DNA of 52,814 nucleotides from a virus (IMGVR_UViG_3300025151_000048:1-52814); one strand, 5' to 3'; positions 10,835 through 21,677 are shown, numbered from the stretch's first letter. A program made the numbers and translations. Notes: generated by a model not told the origin, from the sequence alone.

Positions 10835-11488
10835 TTATACTGCCTGATTTTGTTCTATATGATCAGCACCAGCTCCTAATAAGCTACCAACCCCTCCCAT
10901 TATACTTTGAGTTGCTGCTTGTCTTGCTTGATTTGCAGCTGCTACTCTTTGTTGGGACATTCCTAATAATGTACTTACTTTTTGTCTTTCTAGCCCTCTT
11001 GCTGTTTCTGCACCAGCTAGCTCTGCTTGATCTACTGCTGCCGCTCCTTGTGCCGCTTTTACTTGGTTTGCAGATTCTTGCGCGCCTAAGCCCGCTGCAG
11101 TTTGTTGTGCTGCTACATTACCTTGCCCTGCTAATGCTTGAGCCATTGCGGCAATACCAGAACCTCCTGCAGCACCACCCATATTAGACATAATATTAGA
11201 CATATTTTGCTGTTGCTGCTCTCTTTCAAAATTAGCTGCTTGTTGATTTACAGTTAAATCTTCAAATTGATTTTCCATATTAGCCGCAAGGTTAGATGTA
11301 TCTAAATTTTCAAATCTAGCTTTATTTCTATTCATTTCAGCCATAGCCGCTCTTTGCTCTTGCCTTCTTCCCTTGCCACCAATAATGCCACCCGCAATAC
11401 CGGTTAACCCAGTTATTGCGCCTTTCATTACGCCGGCGGTAAGACCTGCTTGTTTTATTGCTGATGAGTTATATAATCCTTGTGCCAT
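10835..11488 (-). CDS. Ala/Gln-rich probable internal virion protein
   Basis: 217 residues, very rich in Ala, Gln, Gly and Met. An N-terminal glycine-rich hydrophobic segment (about 14-40, GLTAGVMKGAITGLTGIAGG) could insert into membrane. A long Ala/Gln helix and a second GSLLGAG stretch near the C-terminus follow. It carries S-A-I-K-Q at residues 9-13, a form of the motif found in six other proteins of the block. Composition and position between tail genes and the giant protein fit small ejected proteins such as those that line the internal channel of podoviruses. That role is inferred, not shown by a domain. Confidence 0.7.
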   Translation of the reverse strand: MAQGLYNSSAIKQAGLTAGVMKGAITGLTGIAGGIIGGKGRRQEQRAAMAEMNRNKARFENLDTSNLAANMENQFEDLTVNQQAANFEREQQQQNMSNIMSNMGGAAGGSGIAAMAQALAGQGNVAAQQTAAGLGAQESANQVKAAQGAAAVDQAELAGAETARGLERQKVSTLLGMSQQRVAAANQARQAATQSIMGGVGSLLGAGADHIEQNQAV

Positions 11489-11543
11489 TTTTTATTAATT
11501 AATTGTTATTATTATTATTACATTTTTAATCAGTAAACTAACT

Positions 11544-11888
11544 TTATTTACTGCTTTGGAACACTTCTGAACCAACAGAAAATAATTCAACTTCTGTAGT
11601 AGAATCATTTCTAAATTGAACTTCTGCATAATATCCTTTTAAATTTGATGTATTTGCTCTAGATTCTTTTGCAAAGAATATATAGCTACTATTAGTAGGC
11701 GGGTCTACATTAACAGGTATTTGTGCTGTAACTGTTGTGTTGCCATTGGCGGCTACAGTTATACTTGCAATAGCGCCTATTTCGATAATAGTATCACCAC
11801 CATCATTAGTATAATATAATACATCTCCAATTTGCGCTGATACATTCAACGCAAACGGGAATAGTAAAGTTATTAATTGTGTATCCAT
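11544..11888 (-). CDS. Small beta-rich tail-associated protein
   Basis: 114 residues, beginning MDTQLITLLFPFALNVSAQIGDVLYYT and rich in Thr, Val, Ile and Asn, as expected of an all-beta protein. LLFPFALNVSAQ could pass for a weak signal peptide, but a plain cytoplasmic structural protein is as likely. It lies between the 687-residue repeat protein and the Ala/Gln-rich protein, all on the minus strand with short gaps. A role as a minor tail or fibre component is inferred from position only. Confidence 0.65.
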   Translation of the reverse strand: MDTQLITLLFPFALNVSAQIGDVLYYTNDGGDTIIEIGAIASITVAANGNTTVTAQIPVNVDPPTNSSYIFFAKESRANTSNLKGYYAEVQFRNDSTTEVELFSVGSEVFQSSK

Positions 11889-11900
11889 TTTATATTTTTA

Positions 11901-13964
11901 TTATGTACAACCTGTACCTCCTCTTGTTATAGTTGTATTTGCTGAATCTGCCGCTTCTGGATCCCATCTTTGACCACAGAAAGTATTACCACTTGTTTCA
12001 TTTCCAACCGATATATTTTGTAAATTACCGGTACAATCTATATATGTTATAGTTGTTGTTTTGGATGTTTTACCAGTATACACATATGTATATGTATAAC
12101 AATTTGCAGAACAAGCACCAGCGTTTGTAATTGCAACTGTACCATCTCCACTTGTTGTATATGTTGCAGCTGGAGTAGTTAAACCACAGAATGTAAATGA
12201 ATCACCATTAGGTACTTTTATAGTATAAGTTTTACCACTACAAGCTGTGAAATCTAAAGATCCACCTCTAGGTGCACTACCCGCATTATCATTAAGTGTC
12301 CAAGTACAACATGTATTTGTGCTGCCAACTGTTATTAATGATGTTAAATCTAATGTAAATGTTTGTGAAGTATCCCCATACTTTTCAATAATTCCATTAA
12401 CTTTTATAGTAACAGTGGTTTGGTCCGCGGATAAAGTTGCTGTTACTGGTAATTCTAATACACTCCCTTTTCTATTGCTAAATTTTAACTCAGAGCCTCC
12501 TTCAGCAACAGTATATGGTAAATGTAACTGTTGAGGTGTTACAGTTAAATTATTACTAGCTATACTAGAAACTGTACATACAGGTGGTGTGCCAGCAGTA
12601 GTAACACTATAAGCGGCATTAGGGTCAGCCGCTTCCATCCTCATACCTGTGGCAATACCAGTTACCACCGCTACAGGCACCGTAGTGCTTAACTGTACTT
12701 CCTCTGTATTTTCTGTTGTATATTCAGTTAGGTTTGTCCAAGAGACTGTAGGGTTAGAAACTAAAGATATAGCTTGTCCAGCTGCCGCTGTAACTGTCCA
12801 CTTTATTGTATTATAATAATTACTACTACCAACTGAAGGAGAAGAATTTGAAGGATATGTTCTTGTTATTGTAGTGCTTGCTTGTTCAGCATCATTTAAT
12901 GCCGCAGATGTAACAGTTAAATTAGCGCCAGTAGTATTAAATGTTAATATTACTTTGCCATATTGATTTATACAAACAGGATTAATTTGCGGGAATGGTT
13001 CTATTAAATCCCCATCTAAAGTAAAACAATATTGGTCGGCTGTTGCAGATGCTGGTATTTCTATATTAACATCTACATACCCAGAAGCTGGTATAGTTTG
13101 TATAGGCGTTATTGAATAAGAATAAACAATTCCGCTATCTTCTGGTAATGTAAGTATTTCCCCATTGCTAGATTCTAAAGTAAATGTTGCGCCAACATTA
13201 CCATATACACGCATTGTTTTTTGGCATCCATCAGGCCCTACGTCAGAGGTATCTAATGTGTAATTTGTTATTTTAATTTCAGGTACTTGTATTTGAGTAG
13301 GTTGAAATAATTTAATCCTTACTTTATCATTTATTAAATAAGCATCACTACCTTCGCCACATTTATCAGTAAAGGTATAGTTTACACTTATTGTAGTTGA
13401 TGTTACCTGCCCGTCTGAATTAGTAGTATTGGTTTCTGTAACGCTATATTGATTAGAGTCTGATACAAATAATTCTGCAGACGGAATAGTTTGATTTGCA
13501 AAAAAGTATCCACTTTGACACGTATATGTTCTTGAAAATAATGTAACTGTTTGCCCTTCTACGCCACAGACATTAAATATTGTGTTTTCTGGTATAGGAC
13601 TACCAGTTTGAATATTATAATATGTGCTTCCTCCAGAAACTTCTAAATCTATATCGCAGCAAAGCTCACTTATAACTGCCTCGCCAGAAATACAAAGAGC
13701 TAAATCAACATTAGCCGCGGGCATTGTAAATGGATTATCAAAAGTAACTGTGCATAATACATTATTGCCATCTTGAGTAAATATAACAGTATTTATATAA
13801 TTTAAATCTGTATTTGTCCAAGAAAAATCATTGGCATTAATTGAATAACCTTCATCTGGTGTTATTGTTAATACAGCAGTAGGATGAGTATTATATACAT
13901 TTGTACCAGAAACTGCAGTATAAACTACGGATGTTATTGTATAATTATTTAAAGATGTAGGCAT
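11901..13964 (-). CDS. Ig-like/beta-repeat tail or adhesion protein
   Basis: 687 residues dominated by Thr, Ser, Asn and Val in alternating strands, with scattered Cys (for example EAVISELCCDIDLEVSGG and the C-terminal SCNCYTYTYVYTGKT-like part). The start YTITSVVYTAVSGTNVYNTHPTAVLTITPDEGYSI looks like a bacterial Ig/BIg-type repeat. No enzymatic motif is visible. It ends a run of tail genes and begins 1 base after the 1893-residue gene, so it is probably a surface-exposed tail component that contacts the host. The family is not assigned with certainty. Confidence 0.65.
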   Translation of the reverse strand: MPTSLNNYTITSVVYTAVSGTNVYNTHPTAVLTITPDEGYSINANDFSWTNTDLNYINTVIFTQDGNNVLCTVTFDNPFTMPAANVDLALCISGEAVISELCCDIDLEVSGGSTYYNIQTGSPIPENTIFNVCGVEGQTVTLFSRTYTCQSGYFFANQTIPSAELFVSDSNQYSVTETNTTNSDGQVTSTTISVNYTFTDKCGEGSDAYLINDKVRIKLFQPTQIQVPEIKITNYTLDTSDVGPDGCQKTMRVYGNVGATFTLESSNGEILTLPEDSGIVYSYSITPIQTIPASGYVDVNIEIPASATADQYCFTLDGDLIEPFPQINPVCINQYGKVILTFNTTGANLTVTSAALNDAEQASTTITRTYPSNSSPSVGSSNYYNTIKWTVTAAAGQAISLVSNPTVSWTNLTEYTTENTEEVQLSTTVPVAVVTGIATGMRMEAADPNAAYSVTTAGTPPVCTVSSIASNNLTVTPQQLHLPYTVAEGGSELKFSNRKGSVLELPVTATLSADQTTVTIKVNGIIEKYGDTSQTFTLDLTSLITVGSTNTCCTWTLNDNAGSAPRGGSLDFTACSGKTYTIKVPNGDSFTFCGLTTPAATYTTSGDGTVAITNAGACSANCYTYTYVYTGKTSKTTTITYIDCTGNLQNISVGNETSGNTFCGQRWDPEAADSANTTITRGGTGCT

Positions 13965-13965
13965 A

Positions 13966-16900
13966 TTAACAGTTATTTAATTGATTCATAGTCTTTATTT
14001 GAGTTATAATTCCATTTTCATAAACGACAAATTTAAATACACCGTTCATATTAGGCCAATTAGCATTAGTATTCCAATTTTGTATATTAAAAGTCCAACT
14101 ACAAGTATTATATGTAGTGGTACTAGGGTTTTGGCCACTTGATTGTATACAATCATTAGAATCAATATGATTAGAATTCCATGCAAATATACCATCATCG
14201 CTGTTGCCCATTGGAGTATCATCCATGTTATAAAGCTGTGTCCCAACTTGTATTCCATCCCCTGGCGCATATTTAAAACTAGTACCTATTCTATCGGTAT
14301 TTGTATATCCGCCAATTGATGCTAAAAATTCAAGAATTCCACATTTAGCTGTTTGCGCTCTATCTGCTGGGGCAGTTGATGAGTAAGCTGTTAGCAGGTT
14401 TAATACTGGTCCATTATTTTTACAAGCTATGCCGGTTGTTGCTGTAAATGTTATATAAGACGCAGGTTGAGTACATGCCGCCAATGTATTATATTGTGTT
14501 TTTGCAGTTATTTTACTATTTTCAACAGTTATAATATAATATGTATCAGGCACTGTAGCGGAGTTGTCATTTGCATTTAATGCACTATCACTTGGATCGC
14601 CTTGTCCTATATATAAATATTTACCATCCCATGCAGAACCAATTAAATTAAAGGGAGCAAATTCTTCATGCAGATAAGTACCTACTTCAATTCCCGCGCT
14701 AGCTAAGTGGTTGAATTTTTTAGACTCCTTAGTAATATTAGTAGCACCTACGGGATATTCATTATAAAATGTTTCAATAGCACATTTTACATTTTGATCA
14801 CTAGTTTCGGGTCTAATATCTGTAGTTCCGTTAGAGCCTCCCCATAAATACCAAAAATAACTTTTATAATTAGGTGTTTCAGTTGATTCTGTAGAACAAG
14901 AAGTATCTACACTTACTGTAATATTATATGTAGTAGGATTACTAGATGTTACAGTTGCATTACCTATACCCTGAACTGGGAATGCACTACTATCTATATT
15001 ATTGTCACAATTATCTACATACCTATTTGTTAATCCTTTTATTTTTTGGAACCATTTATTTTCTTTCTTTTTAAATTCTTTTATAGAACCTTCTTCAATA
15101 TCTGTATTTATATAATTAGTATACCAACCAGTTTTTGATAAAGTTTCACTATTAATTAGTGATGGCGTTATTTGCTGGTGGATTACTTGGTCCATAGTTA
15201 ATCCGCTTAATCCAGAAGACGTTCCGTATGTATATCTTCTAGAACTTGAGCCACTAAAGTTTAATGTTTTAAATCCTTTTACAGTTTCTGTGGCATCATT
15301 TAATACAACATTTACAGAACTATCATATTGTGTATCATATATATTATTATATGTATCATTAGAATATTCTTCCCAAATTAACCCTTTGTTAAAAGTATAA
15401 TACCTATCATTTATAGATACACCACTTTCCAAAGGATATACAGAACTACCTGATTTTGAATAATAAGATTTTCTACTAGTCCATCCACCGACAGTTTCTT
15501 TAAATGATAATGTTGTAGTATATATATTATCTGTAGTATCATCGGCCACCTCACAATGCGTTCTATCTTTAGGTGTTGAAGATAATTTATCTTGCCACTC
15601 CGCAGTTAAAGAATCTAATGTTAAATTATAATTTTCTTTATCATCATCATAACTACCTATAATTTTAGTACATACAGGCAAATTATCAGAAAAGAAATCA
15701 GCCATTCCTTTTAATGCAATATTAGTAATACCGTCTTGTGATAATCTAATTATTGCACCTCTATTTTTATCTGCAAAATAGCTTCTAAATCCATAAGCAG
15801 AAAATGACTCTGGATTTTTACTAATACCAAATTCACCAGCATAAGGCATTGCTTGCCCCAATACTTTGTTGTTAGATATAAGCTGTGGGTTCCCGCTGGC
15901 TTCAAATAAAGCATCTTTATTGGCTAATATTTGCAAACACTTATCTTCGCATAAGGTAATTAAATTGGTGTTCCTAGAATGCAGTTTTTGAATACTGCCA
16001 TATTCTGGGTTTAAGTCTTTTGTAATAGGTTCCCCTTGTATAAATTGATTAGTTCTATTTATACCAGACATAGAATTATATATACCAGAAAATATTAATC
16101 CACTGCCTCTTCTTTCTTCAGCATAAGGCCCTTCAAATATACTAGATACTTTTACACCTTTACCAACAATAGGGGCATTAAAATCATCTCTAATTCTATC
16201 AGATTCTACAGCATTACCGAATGAATAAACATTAGAATAATCTAATACTTTAGGTGAAGCGCCGTTAATTTCGGATATAGGAAATGCTTTACTTGCTTCA
16301 TAATATATATCAATATCAACAGCTTCTTTTGGCTCTGTTTCAAATATAGCTGGGTTTGTAGATGATAAAATAGAATTATTATCTGAAGATGAAGAATCTT
16401 CTGTTCGCACTTCAATACCCGCAAGCTTTCCTAAAGCAGTAGCAGATCCATCTCCAATCCATTCATCTCCAAAGCTACCCAGCGGCTCTTCTAATTCTAA
16501 GGCTATAGCTATATGCTTATTTTTTGAAGAATCTACCATGCAATTACTATCACAATCACTACATACAAATTTTTTTCTTCCTCTCCATTGTCCACATCTG
16601 TAATGGCGTTTAACCGTATATTCCCCTGAAACAAAATCAGCATTATCTGTACCAGCCTTACCAACTAATCTTATTTTAGCACCCTCAGCTAAATCAGTCA
16701 TAGGTTTACCAGTATATTGTAAACCATGAGTACTAAATTCTTCTTCATCAACAGTCCTACGCCCAACATAAACCATTGAAATATATTTCCCACCTACATA
16801 AGGGCGATTATAAACCTCATGCATTTTTGTCTCGGGGTCGCTATTAGGTGGGCCACCATGATTGCTGGTTGTATTTTTAGATCCATTTCCACCGCCTACA

Positions 16901-19647
16901 AGATCACCCATTAATTTATATTTACCATTACAAGGGCTCCATCCGCAGGCATCACCAGGATATACAGCAACTCTAGTGTCTGAACCTCTATCCCCCCAAT
17001 AAAAACCAAAACCATCAGATTCCTCATCACAATATAAATCCTCGTTTACAAATGTTCTGGTTCCTCCGTCTCTTTGACTTACATATATAGAAGCTGAAGT
17101 GCTATAATTTTTATTTAAAGTTGTAAAAGGTTTAACTATATTAGTTTCAAAATCAGTATCTTTATTTATTTTAACAAAAAACCTGCCTTCAAATTCTGGT
17201 AAATTATTAGGCATCCTTTTAAATAGCCTCATTGTAACTAATGTCCCATTGGGCAATCCATTAAGGCCCATAAATGCAGCAGAGCTTCCCATTTTTTTAT
17301 CTAATGTAACTTTATAATCTCTACTATCAGCATCACCCGTAACCGGGCCTCCGCTTAATACACCTAATAAATCGGTCTTATTAGAAGTATATAATATTTG
17401 TATCTCTACATCCCCATTAAAACCTTGTCTAAATTGTGGGTTTTCATCAACTTTTGGACCTTTAAAATTTAATTCTGAAAAGTCAGAATCAAATCCAGAG
17501 ACAACTTCAATTTCGTAATCAACAGCAATACATTTTTTAGTATTAGCTATAAAATCAGGGGCTGAGTTTTCAATATCTAATATTTTGTATCTACAAGGGC
17601 CAATAGAAGGATTATTATTATCATGCTGTTTTTTTAGTATAAGATACGTTTCCATATCAACTTTATTTCTTTCTGATGAAGGAAAGCTAAGCCATACATT
17701 CCCATCTTCTGCTGGATAATATCTATCTAATGCTAAATTATAATATTCATTAGATGTATCTTTAATAAAGTATTTAGCATGAGTAATCCAACTTGGCATA
17801 TTAGGTATCGTTTCTAATTTAGCCGTTAATTTATTTACTTTATCAGCATTCTGTTTATCAATTTGGATAGTTGCATCAGAATTTGTAAATACAGGTGTTT
17901 GTCTACCATAGGTATCTTGAAATACAATTCCTAATTGATATTTTCTTATTGTTTTAATTGAGCTAAAAGGCCTAAGAGAATTATTGTTTTCAGCAGCATC
18001 AATTTCAGGGTCATTACCTGGGTGGGTATTATTAGATGTATTTAATATTAATTTAGATTTTGGTACATCAAAATTTTGTGTATAATTAGCATATATTAAT
18101 CTATTTGCAGATATTTCTTGCGCTAAAGCTTTTCTTGGAACATTATCCCATGGTCTAAGCAATTGGTTTGCCTCTACAGTTTTGCCAATTAATTCTGTCT
18201 TTAATTGAAAAGATGTTATTGATTTGTCTTTTATAGTATCAACTACATATATATTATTTGATCTAGATTTTTTAAATAAAATATCTACTTCAACAACCTC
18301 TGCACTTCCCCATTCCCAATCTTTTATTATTAATGACCTTATATGGTTTTGCATACCTAAATTATATCCGTCTGAAGATAAATATTCAAAATCATCGCCT
18401 TCAAAAACAACTTGTGTAAATGGTGAAAAACAAGAGTACTCCCCGTTTTCATATTTCCATCTATATGCAAACCTAGGAAATTCAAATTCAAACATTGGAT
18501 CTTTTTCTTCCAATAACGCTTCCCATGTTATTAAAATAGATTCATTATTAATATCAACTTGCCTTAATATATTTGAAGGTATAGATAATATTCTTCCCGT
18601 AATATATTGTCCATTTGGATTTTGGGTAAGTACTATTCTTATTTGATATTCATCTTCATTATTATTATCACCTACAATACTACCTGATAAAACTATTATA
18701 TCTCCTTCTAACCAACCAGTAGGGGCTTGATTAAAAGGACCTATAGTTACAGTTTCCATATTGTCTTGGTATTTTCTATTTTCTTCATCTAATAAAGAAT
18801 CTTCATACCATTCGCCATATGTAGGCAAAGGCCTATATCTTACTGCTAAATATTCAGTAGCTGGATATGTTATATATGTAAAATTTTCATATGTATCTCC
18901 AGTTTCTGGGTAATTACTTGTGAAATTATATATAGTGGATATTGGCGTAACCCCAGTTCCTGGTACTTCTACGCCCTCTGAAGACCTAGTGGATGTTGCA
19001 ACGTCAATTGCCGGTGCGGTTAAAGGAGATTTTTTAATTACTGTTATGTCAGCTTCAACAAAATCTGCGCCCAAAGGAGTTTCATATTCTCCATTAGAAG
19101 TATTATATGTGGGTATTTTAGAATGTATATGAAAAGTACTAGAACCTTTTTTAAATTTTTTTATATTTATTTTTTTTGGCTCTGTTTGATTATCAGTCCA
19201 AAATAATAAATCATCTACTATATTTATACCAGTTATATGATTTTTACTTTTAAAACTAAGTATACCTTTAGTGTCAACTAAAATAGGTACAACTACTTTT
19301 GTTTTGGTATTATATTCTGCTATTGCGCTAACATTATCACTTGCAATAAACCAGTATATACACTCAGTAGGCTCATGCCTTATAGATCCAATACAAACAG
19401 GATTTGATAAACTACTTATATAATCACTATCAGCCCAATCAGATGTAGATACAATATTGCTTATGCCGCTACCTAATCCTTTTTTCTGAGTATTACCTTT
19501 GATGTTTTGCAATGCGCCAACATGACTATCTTCAGATGTAGCCACTGTAACATTTAATGCATCTCTATACTCGCCATTTGGTACCATTCTTTCGTCGATG
19601 TCTTTATTCATTCGACCCGACGTAAAGTTATGAATTAATTCCGGCAT
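13966..19647 (-). CDS. Very large tail stem/hub structural protein
   Basis: 1893 residues starting MPELIHNFTSGRMNKDIDERMVPNGEYRDALNV. This start is one I associate with large tail-stabilisation proteins of marine flavobacterial and other uncultured podoviruses. The N-terminal part has repeated beta-propeller-like signatures (IYWFIASDN, IAEYNTKTK, DDLLFWTDN). The middle holds a Cys cluster (CGQWRGRKKFVCSDCDSNC, about residues 1010-1030) that could bind metal. Another Trp-rich beta region follows, and then a Cys/Asn-rich C-terminus. Its place directly after the 383- and 235-residue connector-type genes suggests the analogue of the lower tail tube. The exact role is inferred. Confidence 0.7.
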   Translation of the reverse strand: MPELIHNFTSGRMNKDIDERMVPNGEYRDALNVTVATSEDSHVGALQNIKGNTQKKGLGSGISNIVSTSDWADSDYISSLSNPVCIGSIRHEPTECIYWFIASDNVSAIAEYNTKTKVVVPILVDTKGILSFKSKNHITGINIVDDLLFWTDNQTEPKKINIKKFKKGSSTFHIHSKIPTYNTSNGEYETPLGADFVEADITVIKKSPLTAPAIDVATSTRSSEGVEVPGTGVTPISTIYNFTSNYPETGDTYENFTYITYPATEYLAVRYRPLPTYGEWYEDSLLDEENRKYQDNMETVTIGPFNQAPTGWLEGDIIVLSGSIVGDNNNEDEYQIRIVLTQNPNGQYITGRILSIPSNILRQVDINNESILITWEALLEEKDPMFEFEFPRFAYRWKYENGEYSCFSPFTQVVFEGDDFEYLSSDGYNLGMQNHIRSLIIKDWEWGSAEVVEVDILFKKSRSNNIYVVDTIKDKSITSFQLKTELIGKTVEANQLLRPWDNVPRKALAQEISANRLIYANYTQNFDVPKSKLILNTSNNTHPGNDPEIDAAENNNSLRPFSSIKTIRKYQLGIVFQDTYGRQTPVFTNSDATIQIDKQNADKVNKLTAKLETIPNMPSWITHAKYFIKDTSNEYYNLALDRYYPAEDGNVWLSFPSSERNKVDMETYLILKKQHDNNNPSIGPCRYKILDIENSAPDFIANTKKCIAVDYEIEVVSGFDSDFSELNFKGPKVDENPQFRQGFNGDVEIQILYTSNKTDLLGVLSGGPVTGDADSRDYKVTLDKKMGSSAAFMGLNGLPNGTLVTMRLFKRMPNNLPEFEGRFFVKINKDTDFETNIVKPFTTLNKNYSTSASIYVSQRDGGTRTFVNEDLYCDEESDGFGFYWGDRGSDTRVAVYPGDACGWSPCNGKYKLMGDLVGGGNGSKNTTSNHGGPPNSDPETKMHEVYNRPYVGGKYISMVYVGRRTVDEEEFSTHGLQYTGKPMTDLAEGAKIRLVGKAGTDNADFVSGEYTVKRHYRCGQWRGRKKFVCSDCDSNCMVDSSKNKHIAIALELEEPLGSFGDEWIGDGSATALGKLAGIEVRTEDSSSSDNNSILSSTNPAIFETEPKEAVDIDIYYEASKAFPISEINGASPKVLDYSNVYSFGNAVESDRIRDDFNAPIVGKGVKVSSIFEGPYAEERRGSGLIFSGIYNSMSGINRTNQFIQGEPITKDLNPEYGSIQKLHSRNTNLITLCEDKCLQILANKDALFEASGNPQLISNNKVLGQAMPYAGEFGISKNPESFSAYGFRSYFADKNRGAIIRLSQDGITNIALKGMADFFSDNLPVCTKIIGSYDDDKENYNLTLDSLTAEWQDKLSSTPKDRTHCEVADDTTDNIYTTTLSFKETVGGWTSRKSYYSKSGSSVYPLESGVSINDRYYTFNKGLIWEEYSNDTYNNIYDTQYDSSVNVVLNDATETVKGFKTLNFSGSSSRRYTYGTSSGLSGLTMDQVIHQQITPSLINSETLSKTGWYTNYINTDIEEGSIKEFKKKENKWFQKIKGLTNRYVDNCDNNIDSSAFPVQGIGNATVTSSNPTTYNITVSVDTSCSTESTETPNYKSYFWYLWGGSNGTTDIRPETSDQNVKCAIETFYNEYPVGATNITKESKKFNHLASAGIEVGTYLHEEFAPFNLIGSAWDGKYLYIGQGDPSDSALNANDNSATVPDTYYIITVENSKITAKTQYNTLAACTQPASYITFTATTGIACKNNGPVLNLLTAYSSTAPADRAQTAKCGILEFLASIGGYTNTDRIGTSFKYAPGDGIQVGTQLYNMDDTPMGNSDDGIFAWNSNHIDSNDCIQSSGQNPSTTTYNTCSWTFNIQNWNTNANWPNMNGVFKFVVYENGIITQIKTMNQLNNC

Positions 19648-19650
19648 ATT

Positions 19651-20802
19651 TTAGTGTTTTATAAATTTAGATTTACCTCTCATTACTTGAGCTAATTCTT
19701 CTGCTTTTAAATTACTTAGTCTTAATTTTGCTTTTCTAGTTTCAGCAAACCTTTCTTTTTTGAATCTAGCAACTAAATACTCAGGTGTATTTGCCCTTGT
19801 TGCTAAAATAGCATGTGCAATATACTTATACATTGCTTCTTCAGCAAATTTATGAACTAGCATTTCGTCATCTGTTCCTAAACTGTCGCTTATATATTTT
19901 AAAGTGATTATTTTGCCAGTCATACTTGAATCAAAATATATCATACCTTTTAAAGGATCAATAAAATATGAACCATTTGATTGCGCATTTTCAGGATTTA
20001 ATCCATATCTTTTACCAGCTAATCCATTATTCCTAGGATAATGAGAATCAGTTCTTGTTTCACTAGTTGTAGCGTTTTCAAACTTTTTCCAGGTCTCTGA
20101 ATTATATGCTGTTAATAAAGTGCCATCATTATCAAAAGAATAATTAAAATCTCCATCTTGTAATAAAGCTTGCGGGTTGCTAGTTTTTCTAGCAGGGTAA
20201 ATAATTCTTTCAATACCATCTGCATCTACCCATGACAATTTAACATAGTTTACATAATCATGTGGCAACTTCATAGTAAGGGAAGGTGGTATTTCTATTT
20301 CTTGTGATTTCTCTGACCTTAAAGTATCATAACTAAATTCAGCTAAACCCCTTTGCGCGTGAAAAGCCACATCTACTCTTCTAGCTTTACTTATTATTTT
20401 TTCTTCACCAACATAAGATATAATAAAATTATTTATTATATTTTCTAAAGTAACATATTGATAATCGCCATATTCTTCAGCAATTAATGTTTCTCTAAAT
20501 AATATAGTTAATCCTGTTAAAGGCGCGCCGCTGGCAGCCTGTACATCTGTATTTACATCTGTATTAGTAAAAACAATATTATAAGAATCATCTGCAGTTG
20601 TATCGCCTGGAGATGTTCCATTATAAGAATAATTACTTTTACTTATTTCAATATCATTTATAAATACTTGTATATCTGCTTGCTGCGTAGGTCTTGTTGT
20701 AAAGTATGCCGTTGTTACATTAAATGTAACTGTTGTTCCATCTCCTGTAAAACTTTGACTTTGGTCATAATACCCTTGTTGTGTTCCTTCAAATAGTGGC
20801 AT
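19651..20802 (-). CDS. Tail tubular/adaptor protein
   Basis: 383 residues. The N-terminus (SQSFTGDGTTVTFNVT, ADIQVFINDIEISKSNYSYN) has the beta pattern found in the N-terminal domain of many phage fibre and tail-tube proteins. A helical middle (IISKARRVDVAFHAQRGLAEFSYDTLRSEKSQEIEIP) and a Lys/Arg/Glu helical C-terminus follow. The gene lies 3 bases from both neighbours, the presumed connector upstream and the 1893-residue tail protein downstream. The order MCP, connector, this gene, large tail gene is that of podovirus tail-tube modules. The assignment rests on order and general fold, not on a specific motif. Confidence 0.65.
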   Translation of the reverse strand: MPLFEGTQQGYYDQSQSFTGDGTTVTFNVTTAYFTTRPTQQADIQVFINDIEISKSNYSYNGTSPGDTTADDSYNIVFTNTDVNTDVQAASGAPLTGLTILFRETLIAEEYGDYQYVTLENIINNFIISYVGEEKIISKARRVDVAFHAQRGLAEFSYDTLRSEKSQEIEIPPSLTMKLPHDYVNYVKLSWVDADGIERIIYPARKTSNPQALLQDGDFNYSFDNDGTLLTAYNSETWKKFENATTSETRTDSHYPRNNGLAGKRYGLNPENAQSNGSYFIDPLKGMIYFDSSMTGKIITLKYISDSLGTDDEMLVHKFAEEAMYKYIAHAILATRANTPEYLVARFKKERFAETRKAKLRLSNLKAEELAQVMRGKSKFIKH

Positions 20803-20805
20803 ATC

Positions 20806-21513
20806 TTATTGTTTTTCTTGTTGTATTGTTTGTATTTCTTCTTGATTTGCAATTTGATACATTTGAACTTCTTTAGTAGATAACCCAGCTAGTTCTAATA
20901 TTTTTTCTACTAACGCAACCTCTTCAGATGCATGAACTTCAAAATTAGTACTTGTTCCTGCATTATATAAAGCTTCGCCATAAACCATATTATATCCCCA
21001 ATTAGGAGCCGCTGGTCTTGCTATTAGGTTACAAGTAACACTAGCAGTAATAGTAATGGGATATACTTGAATTGTGAATTCACCTGTTTTTATATATGCA
21101 GGTCTAATTAAGTTTGGAGTTGTTAATGGAGAAGATTGGATTTTTCTTAAATCGCCTTTGTTTATATGCTCTATTGTAACATATGGTCTATCTGCGCTTT
21201 CTTTATACATTAAATCTCCCATTCTATAATGTGCAGGTAAAGTTCCAGCTCCACCAGCACCCATTGCTACATCTTGATTAAATTGCTCAAATATACTTAT
21301 TTTTTCTTCAAGTATATTTAACATATCTGAATATTCAGTATTATTCCCAGACATTCTTCCAAATTGATTAATATCATAAAAATACTGCTCAAATATATCT
21401 AGTTGTGCTTGTTCAGCAAATAGATTAAATTCTTGAGGAGTGACATATCCACGTTGCTCTTTATTAAGAACACTCAAAACAGTTTGGTAAACAGCATCTA
21501 TATTTACAGCCAT
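20806..21513 (-). CDS. Head-tail connector-type structural protein
   Basis: 235 residues. An N-terminal helical part (VYQTVLSVLNKEQRGYVTPQEFNLFAEQAQLDIFEQYFYD) is followed by a beta-rich middle with hydrophobic strands and a C-terminal helix ending in a Gln-rich tail. This helical-then-beta layout, the length and the position three genes after the capsid gene fit head-tail connector or gatekeeper proteins. Related proteins next to crAss-like capsid genes come to mind, but I cannot prove homology by eye. Start at 21513 lies 3 bases after the stop of the 53-residue gene. Confidence 0.65.
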   Translation of the reverse strand: MAVNIDAVYQTVLSVLNKEQRGYVTPQEFNLFAEQAQLDIFEQYFYDINQFGRMSGNNTEYSDMLNILEEKISIFEQFNQDVAMGAGGAGTLPAHYRMGDLMYKESADRPYVTIEHINKGDLRKIQSSPLTTPNLIRPAYIKTGEFTIQVYPITITASVTCNLIARPAAPNWGYNMVYGEALYNAGTSTNFEVHASEEVALVEKILELAGLSTKEVQMYQIANQEEIQTIQQEKQ

Positions 21514-21515
21514 AA

Positions 21516-21677
21516 TTAATAAGGGAATTTTTTATTTAAATATTCTTTACGCTTACCACAGCCGCAATCTTGGCCTGTAGCTTCGCTAATTTTTTCTACA
21601 ACTTTTTTTATTCCAGTTGCTTCTGTAATGGCCTCAACGGTATCGCCAAAACCACGATGTTTCATTTTAAAAGCCAT
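21516..21677 (-). CDS. Small Cys-Gly-Cys conserved phage protein
   Basis: A 53-codon gene: MAFKMKHRGFGDTVEAITEA, then TGIKKVVEKISEATGQDCGCGKRKEYLNKKFPY. The ending D-C-G-C-G-K-R-K-E-x-L-N-x-x-F-P-Y with the preceding GDTxE..TxATGIKKVV helix is a pattern I recognise from small genes of many marine phages, where it also sits among head/tail genes. Function is unknown; the CGC pair could bind metal or form a disulphide. It is preceded by A-rich sequence, not a Shine-Dalgarno, and abuts the connector gene. Confidence 0.85.
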   Translation of the reverse strand: MAFKMKHRGFGDTVEAITEATGIKKVVEKISEATGQDCGCGKRKEYLNKKFPY